DNA from: Trema orientale
Lineage: Eukaryota; Streptophyta; Magnoliopsida; Rosales; Cannabaceae
Assembly (NCBI GenBank): GCA_002914845.1
Contig: JXTC01000302.1
Location: 186,132-250,131, forward strand
DNA: 64,000 bases
Direction of reading: 5' to 3'
A model generated the notes under the pieces. The model did no database searches, was not told the DNA's origin, and was given only the letters and a program-made list of their open reading frames with translations. The stretch's first letter is position 1, and every line of letters starts with the position of its first letter. This document shows positions 58,090 through 64,000 of this stretch, one piece after another. Both the position numbers and the translations under genes were made by a program.

Positions 58090-58311
58090 AAGAAGTTTTT
58101 CACTTTAGGTGGTCAACAGTGTTTTATTATTGCATTAATTGAGTTTTGCCATCGACCTCATTTTGGAAAATACAAGCTAATATGGAAGGATTATGAATAT
58201 CTGAGAAAAGCTCGTTCTCTTAAAGCTCTCATGGGAGTTATGAAGCACACAGGAGATTTTTTGGGTGCAGAGACGCAAGACATAATTGCTAGACACATTG
58301 GAAAATTTACG
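58090..58311 (+). pseudogene. Isolated exon-like coding segment, 74 codons, family unrecognised
   Basis: After an acceptor-like ATGTTCAG, a 222-base open stretch (phase 0 on both sides) encodes KKFFTLGGQQCFIIALIEFC, HRPHFGKYKLIWKDYEYLRK and ends in DIIARHIGKFT before GTTAAAG. Composition (W, C, H, R, Y in balanced use) looks like a conserved globular protein exon and not translated AT-rich noise. I cannot name the family. No start, and no clearly linked exon except perhaps 59.70-59.79 kb, is seen, so it may be one exon of a gene remnant or of a gene whose other exons I miss. Confidence 0.4.
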
Positions 58312-59677
58312 GTTAAAGTCCTTTTTTAAGTTTTCTTTACCTTAATAGCTTTCTTGTCCTATCAATGACTTGATGAGAGTGATTGTGTGATTACTCAGCT
58401 TATTGAATTTATTGCTCTTGACATACTGATCATAGAATTGTCTATATGAAGTTACAAAAACCTCCCCTATTGTTTTTTGTGATTTTAAAGATGGTCTATT
58501 ATATTGTTAATTACAAAGTTCTTAATTCAATTTTCTATTTTGTTATACATTTATCCATTTTGTTGGCATTCTCAAGTACATCATGAGAATTTTTAAAATG
58601 AATTTAATTGCTCCTTGAATTGAGATGGTGTTTGGTTCAATAGATAGTGCTTTGTATTGAAATATTGATTTCTGAAAAGAACTCCTTCCACCATTTGGTT
58701 GGCCTTTGAATTTTAGGAATGACAATGCCATGTTACTGATGATCCACAGCTTATGCAAATGAGCATTTCTTTAAAAAGTTAGGGGAATGCTCATACCACT
58801 CCCATCTAAAAATATCCGAAGTTTATTAAAGCTAGGGTTGTTTTTTCTGCCGAAGTAGTATCTTTTCCGTTCTATTTCATCACTTAACCAAATATAATAA
58901 TCTTGATCTCCCTATGCTCGTTTAGTACTAAAAGGCTTGTTATTGCTTATGTAGGAGAGACTTCTAATATATGCGTGTGCCTTTAATATCTATCGTAATT
59001 TTTGAAACACAGTTGTGACTACCCTTCATTCTTCTTGGCTGCCAAGTAGTTCAATGTGTAGTGTAGTTGATAAAAAATAAATAAATAAATAAACAAATCC
59101 TTTTCTCTTCTAGATCTTATGTAAAACAGTTCATGAAGCAGTTTAAGATAATAGTTTAGTCTACCTAGTTTGAATTGGATGCAGGTTCAGATTTGCATAT
59201 TTAATAAGCCATAAACCCTAAAGTATGATAACATGTTGTAGATTATTATAACGTTTTAGTTTAATCTATCAGCAATAAAAGTGAAGGTAAAATTAAGAGG
59301 GAGTCACTGACACTTTTTAGATACTTCTTGTTTATATTAGATGTTTTAAACAGCCCCAACTGTTTTGTACCAGCTGATATGGCAAGTGAGTTGCTTTCAA
59401 TGAGTGAATGTTATTAGATCTATTTGAAGAAAAAGGTATATGTTCTTTGATGTAAAAAATTAGGATAAATGATGAGATATATTATTACCTTGTTAGATAT
59501 TGGTTTCACATATACAGTGTTCCATAGGAGGCACATTTAGTGTAACTGAATCATAAGGGCATGACAACAAAAGAAGTTTTACCATTGTAAGTTGAGAACA
59601 AGGAAGAATTCTTATGGGCAAGTTTTGACTTTCTTGAATTTTTTTTTTTGGTTTCATTTGATGTTATATCTTCATGG

Positions 59678-59785
59678 ATGCTTCATATACTACAAGATAG
59701 CAACTATTCTTTTTGGCCTAGTTATGTGCCTTCTGCATTTGATTTCCACACTGACCAATGCTTCTATGGAATTTCTGAAATTATG
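59678..59785 (+). pseudogene. Second exon-like segment, family unrecognised
   Basis: The frame MLHILQDSNYSFWPSYVPSA, followed by FDFHTDQCFYGISEIM, ends at a GTGATAG donor-like site. It has protein-like composition and lies on the same strand 1.4 kb after the previous segment. It could be an exon of the same broken gene. The acceptor may be the CAAG at 59696, which would shorten it. Confidence 0.3.
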
Positions 59786-59789
59786 GTGA

Positions 59790-62560
59790 TAGCCTTAAGT
59801 TTAGATGGAGTCCAGTTATCTTTTATTTTCCCCCTATTGACATTCATTTGATGCCTTTTTTTATTTATTTATTATTTATTTTTTTATAAATAAAATACAT
59901 ACAAATGAGTTGCAATGCTCTTGTGGGTAAAGTATCACCCAATGTTTGATGCAGATGTGTTGGGTTGCTGAGGATGCCTAAGAACGCTTGTATTCAAGCT
60001 GTTCTTTTTAAGCTGTACGTTGTACTACTTTTCTTATTCCTGAGTAAGAATGACTTAAAAATATGTGTATAACGTTGTTCAAAACGAGATAGATAGCGGT
60101 AGTTGAGCTCTCTATCTCCTGCATTGTAATTTTTATTCTATATAAGGGGAATTGTGGTCTATTGTTTCTACTTGGGAGATGCCTAACACATTGTTCTTGA
60201 ATCAAGAATGATAGTTTATGCCCCCTTTTTCTTCCCCCACCTTCTGTATAAGCATACATAATTTGAAATTTTTTTTTTTCTTTTTGAAATTGTGCACATC
60301 AAGTTTAGTGAAAACTACATTAAGTATGCTAAATGTGAGAACTGTGCAAGATGTCTAGGCTATGAACTTGATTGGCGTTGGTTCCTTTTCTTTCATTTTT
60401 CTTTTTTGTGACAAGTCTGTGAAACATCTGATAACTATTTAGTTATTTTGGAGTTTCTGGTTGGTGACAGAAGTTCTCCATGTGCTAGGAATGCTTATAC
60501 TGGTGGAACCATTACATGATAGTAATTTTTCAACTTTCTTCTTTTCAATTTCTTTTTTTTTTTCAAGTAAATTATAAAATGCTTGTTTTTTTTAAAAATA
60601 AATAAATAAACAAATAAATAAATATCATTGTAGTTGGCAATTCATAGACTTTTCTTAAACATCCTACGCGGGAAGGAGACCTCTAAGGCCTAATAGCGTG
60701 AAGTTGGAGGTTGACTCTTGTTGCTCTTCCTTCTTCTCCATGGGCTTTATCCTTTCGTGTTAGTTGCGGCAAAAGGAGTGGTACTCTTATGATTGCTCGT
60801 GCATGCTTTCAAGTTGGGGGCCATACAAGGGTTTTTGAGACTCTCAGAATCATTTTTGTATCATCGAGTATCAACCCAACCCAAAAGAAAGACCAAGTTA
60901 ATCTCACCTGCAAATGGATCCAATCTGTTGCATGCATTATAAGGACCTGGTCGTGGAAAGTTTCCTTTTTGGTTGATCACTTGATGATTTAGAGATGATT
61001 CCGTGACAGAAGAAAACCCCAGACTGTACCCAACTTAAATTCTTGTACTAGTTAGCATAACAGTAATACTCTTGTTGTTGCCGCCGCTAATCGCTTGAGC
61101 CTTCAGAGGAAGAGGGGTCCCAGAAGATCAGCCTCCAAGTTCAAGACTTGCATGCCTCACAAGCCCTCCTTCCTAGGAGCTTTGGGATAATTTGACAGAT
61201 TACCAGTGGCAACAACATTTATTGCCGAGGAAAACCATAACTTGTGAAAAATCTGAGGAAAATAGAGAGAGTGGGAAATGTTAAAGAAAAATCTATCATG
61301 TACAGTTCTGATACAGGCATTTTTAGCACCCAGCATGGAGGGTTCAACCTATAACGTAATCAAAGAGTTATTAGATGTTTCATAGAGAAAGACATAGCCA
61401 AAACAAAGGAAAAAAATGATCGACTCATTAGTTTTGTTTTTTGATGGTTCTTACATACAGCAAACATAATCTAGGTTCCACTGAAGTCAGTGTACTCGAT
61501 CTGACAAAAATTTAGATTATGCTCAGTATATTCAAAAAGCAAATTAGAGCACAAACTTTTTTGTCCTTAACTGTTATGCAATCAACTCAGAAATATCTTA
61601 CATATAACCTGAAATAATATGTTTAAAATAATTTTCCATCTTTAATGTTTTGGTTATCATTGTAATAGTAAATTGCAATCCATACCTATTTAGACTTGAT
61701 TCTTTGACATCCATAGCTTAAAAGGTTCGTCACATAATCTTTCCCATTTTACATCTCTACTGAAGTTTTGTTATGGTCATTCCAGGGCAATCTGGTGCTG
61801 CAGCACGCTTGTGTCTGCCGATGTAGCTTAAAAAGAAGAGACATTAAGAAGAATATGCACTCCTGGCAGAGTTGATCATGGATCGTGCTGATGCATGGGC
61901 TTCACTGAAGTCTTTTCCAGGTTTTTCATTCAAGTTATCACTGAAGACCTATCTTCGTTCTTCGTTCCAGCTTCGGATTATACAGTACTTGTTTGGATAA
62001 ACATGCATGTTCCCTGTTCCATCCCAATTTATTACCACTTGGATTTGTTTGATTGTTCTTCTTTTCTACAAAATTTACTTAACAGCTTAATCTATTTGGA
62101 TGGACTAGAAATGTAAGGTATTTGAGAATACATCAAGAACTGAAGTGCTTGGCCTGGACTTCTTTAGCTGTATTCTTTTATATCAAAGTAAGTGAGTAGG
62201 ACTTTAGGCTAAAGAAATCCTCGGGCCAGGACTAGTTGCCTAGGCACAAATCAGTGTAAATGGGTTGTGCTGGGCCAGCTGAGGTTGAGTTAACAGATTC
62301 CCTTAAGCCCTTAGTTGCAATATACGTAAATTAGTAGAAGGCCGCCATGCAGTGAATCAGTGATGATTTATACTCTTCCATAAATCTAACCAACTCTAAT
62401 TTTGGACTTGAATATATTGCCTACTCCTTGTGTGACAACAGCTTAAGTGCTGATACTGCTCCTTCCAAATGAGCTTGCTAGTTTCTCAGGTTTGAACAAA
62501 GAGTGCTTCTTAAAATAAGAATGGTTGGTCTTGTTTTGTCCAACCCAGTTAAAGTTTTGC
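59790..62560. other. Spacer; some mixed-composition stretches, no gene supported
   Basis: The region 60660-61150 is less AT-rich and contains an open frame (60711-60992), but no family is recognised. (AAAT)n is at about 60597-60623. Confidence 0.35.
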
Positions 62561-62567
62561 TGAGCCA

Positions 62568-62681
62568 CTTTAGGCTAGGCTAGCTCAAGTAACTGGGTGG
62601 GTGAATATGTGTGTAAGTGGTCCAGGGTTCATGTCCCCTTAAATGTATATACGTATCTTATTATAATAACTAAAAAAAAAT
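62568..62681 (+). mobile_element. tRNA-derived SINE
   Basis: CTAGCTCAAGTAACTGGGTGGG (A-box region) and CCAGGGTTCATGTCCCC (B-box) are spaced as in a tRNA gene. They are followed by ATGTATATACGTATCTTATT and an A-rich tail (CTAAAAAAAAATAATGAGG). This head-body-tail layout is that of plant SINEs. Confidence 0.65.
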
Positions 62682-62689
62682 AATGAGGA

Positions 62690-64000
62690 AGAATATGGAG
62701 CTTTGCTAATTACTTAACCTTATTTATTTCTCTGGCAACATGATAATTAATTATTGATGTTTAAAACTAGATGAAGATTTGAACCAAATAGTTGTATATG
62801 TATTATGGATATCTCTATAACCATGATGATGCATGAAGTCTTTAGACCGGTATGAATTTGATGTAAAATCTAGTTATCTCCAGTGCTTGATAAATAGTTT
62901 CTCACCTTTTATGTAATCATAATGAATCATGTGTGTAAAACAGAACCCATTAGGAAAATGTGAAACCTTCAACTACACCAATAATTATCCTTGAAACTCA
63001 TAATGACATTACCAAAAGAGACTTCACTATCAAAAGTCCAACCCCAGTGTCATAGAAAGGGACTGCACATTTCTTTTTAAGCTTTCTTGAAAAATAATTG
63101 TATGTAGCAGTTGGTAACTAGGAGCAGAAAACTCCAAGTTACCAGCACCGTGTTGCAGCAGCCAACTGGTCAACACAAAGGTGAGACAAGAAGAATAATA
63201 TACGGCAATTGAAAGAGTGGTTCTGGTGTCTCTTTCTTATTCAATTTTTGGTTTCATTAATTTTCTTTCTTTTAACTTCTGACATCAGTGTCCTACTAGT
63301 TTTGCTAGTGCATTCTCTTTCTCTTTGCTTTGCAGTAGTTGATTTTAAGCTTTGTTAGATGGTAGGAAGACATAGACATTTACTATGCAACAGCTCAAGG
63401 AATCTTAGCAGCAAACTAATAAATACATCGACCGTCTTCTTCTACCCCAAAAAGAACGTAAACTTTATACCTAAAAGTCTTGTAATATTAAGATTAGAGT
63501 GGTTGAAGTTTGAAACAAAACCTTATCAAGTTCAAGAAAGTGAATGTTAAACGTTCCTTTTTTTTTTTTTTTTTTTTTTTTCACTTGTGTCGTTTTCGCT
63601 CTTTGGCTTTGTTTTTTCCACTAAACACCATTGCAGACGGCATCTCGAAAAGAGCACGTACTATTTTAAATAGAGTTAGATTGAAACAGGAAAACCCAAA
63701 CAAATATAAAAAGATCTACAGCTTATACCTTGTATTTTTATATGGTGTTTCTGCTTGATCTTTAACTTGTAAGAAGACTAATGTATTTGACCATATCAAC
63801 AAGAGAATCCAATAATCTGTGCTTACTTATAGAATGCTTTCAAGTACTTTACTACTTCCAAGTGTTAAAGCTTAAACCTTACTCCATCCGATAAGTTTAT
63901 TTTTTCCATTAACATATAGTGGTCGGTGGAGATTAATGGAGACAACAAGAGCAACAGAAGGCATTTCTATTTCTTTATCTTTTTGGTTTAAGTTTCTGTA
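62690..64000. other. Spacer to the window end, nothing coding recognised
   Basis: AT-rich; poly(T) at about 63558-63580. Short frames at 63359-63550 and 63510-63758 have no recognisable family. Confidence 0.45.

Noticed and set aside
60711..60992. 93-codon plus-strand frame in a less AT-rich stretch
   Set aside because: No recognised motif and no splice-consistent partners; left as spacer.

Overview
This is a nuclear fragment of a flowering plant, most likely a eudicot. The evidence is GT-AG introns throughout, plant-specific families (MORF plastid RNA-editing factor, DUF538, F-box/FBD), Copia, LINE, hAT and MITE debris, and AT-rich gene-poor spacers. The species cannot be named from the sequence. 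Six genes can be assembled exon by exon with phase-consistent splice sites. One further locus is a broken hAT-derived gene.

Layout. 1-0.8 kb: a 107-bp tandem repeat and AT-rich repeats. 0.9-4.15 kb (+): a decayed hAT transposase-derived gene (DUF659/hAT dimerisation family), fused in frame to a duplicated 5' end of the mRNA cap methyltransferase gene that lies intact 15 kb downstream. 4.7-7.5 kb (-): a four-exon gene predicted to encode the first part of the CDC48/p97 N-domain joined to an F-box protein; this is the most unusual object in the window. 7.6-16.3 kb: repeat-rich spacer with a Copia fragment (10.0-11.1 kb), inverted-repeat elements and tandem duplications. 16.7-20.35 kb (+): mRNA cap guanine-N7 methyltransferase, 13 exons, 369 aa. 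21.65-23.46 kb (-): a conserved plant tail-anchored protein of unknown function, 308 aa. 25.3-26.8 kb: LINE RNase H remnant and a MULE-type MITE. 30.26-31.24 kb (-): secreted DUF538 protein, 178 aa. 33-37.5 kb: a G-box cluster, then three non-autonomous hAT-like elements whose 8-bp target duplications are still visible. 37.6-48.1 kb: gene-free, with palindromic repeats, a 600-N gap inside a foldback element, and a hAT element nested in a MITE. 48.87-50.80 kb (-): MORF9/MORF2-like plastid editing factor, 230 aa. 51.4-53.2 kb: a third foldback element and MITEs. 54.18-55.96 kb (-): F-box/LRR/FBD protein, 532 aa. 57.5-64 kb: no complete gene, two exon-like coding segments (58.09-58.31 and about 59.70-59.79 kb, +) of unrecognised family, and a tRNA-derived SINE.

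The genes are independent plant transcription units, not an operon. Two themes recur. First, gene fragments have been recombined into new splice-compatible chimeras (cap-methyltransferase exon 1 + hAT gene; CDC48 N-domain exons + F-box exon). Second, non-autonomous DNA transposons are dense. Calls rest on reading the sequence and recognising families; no alignment or database search was run.
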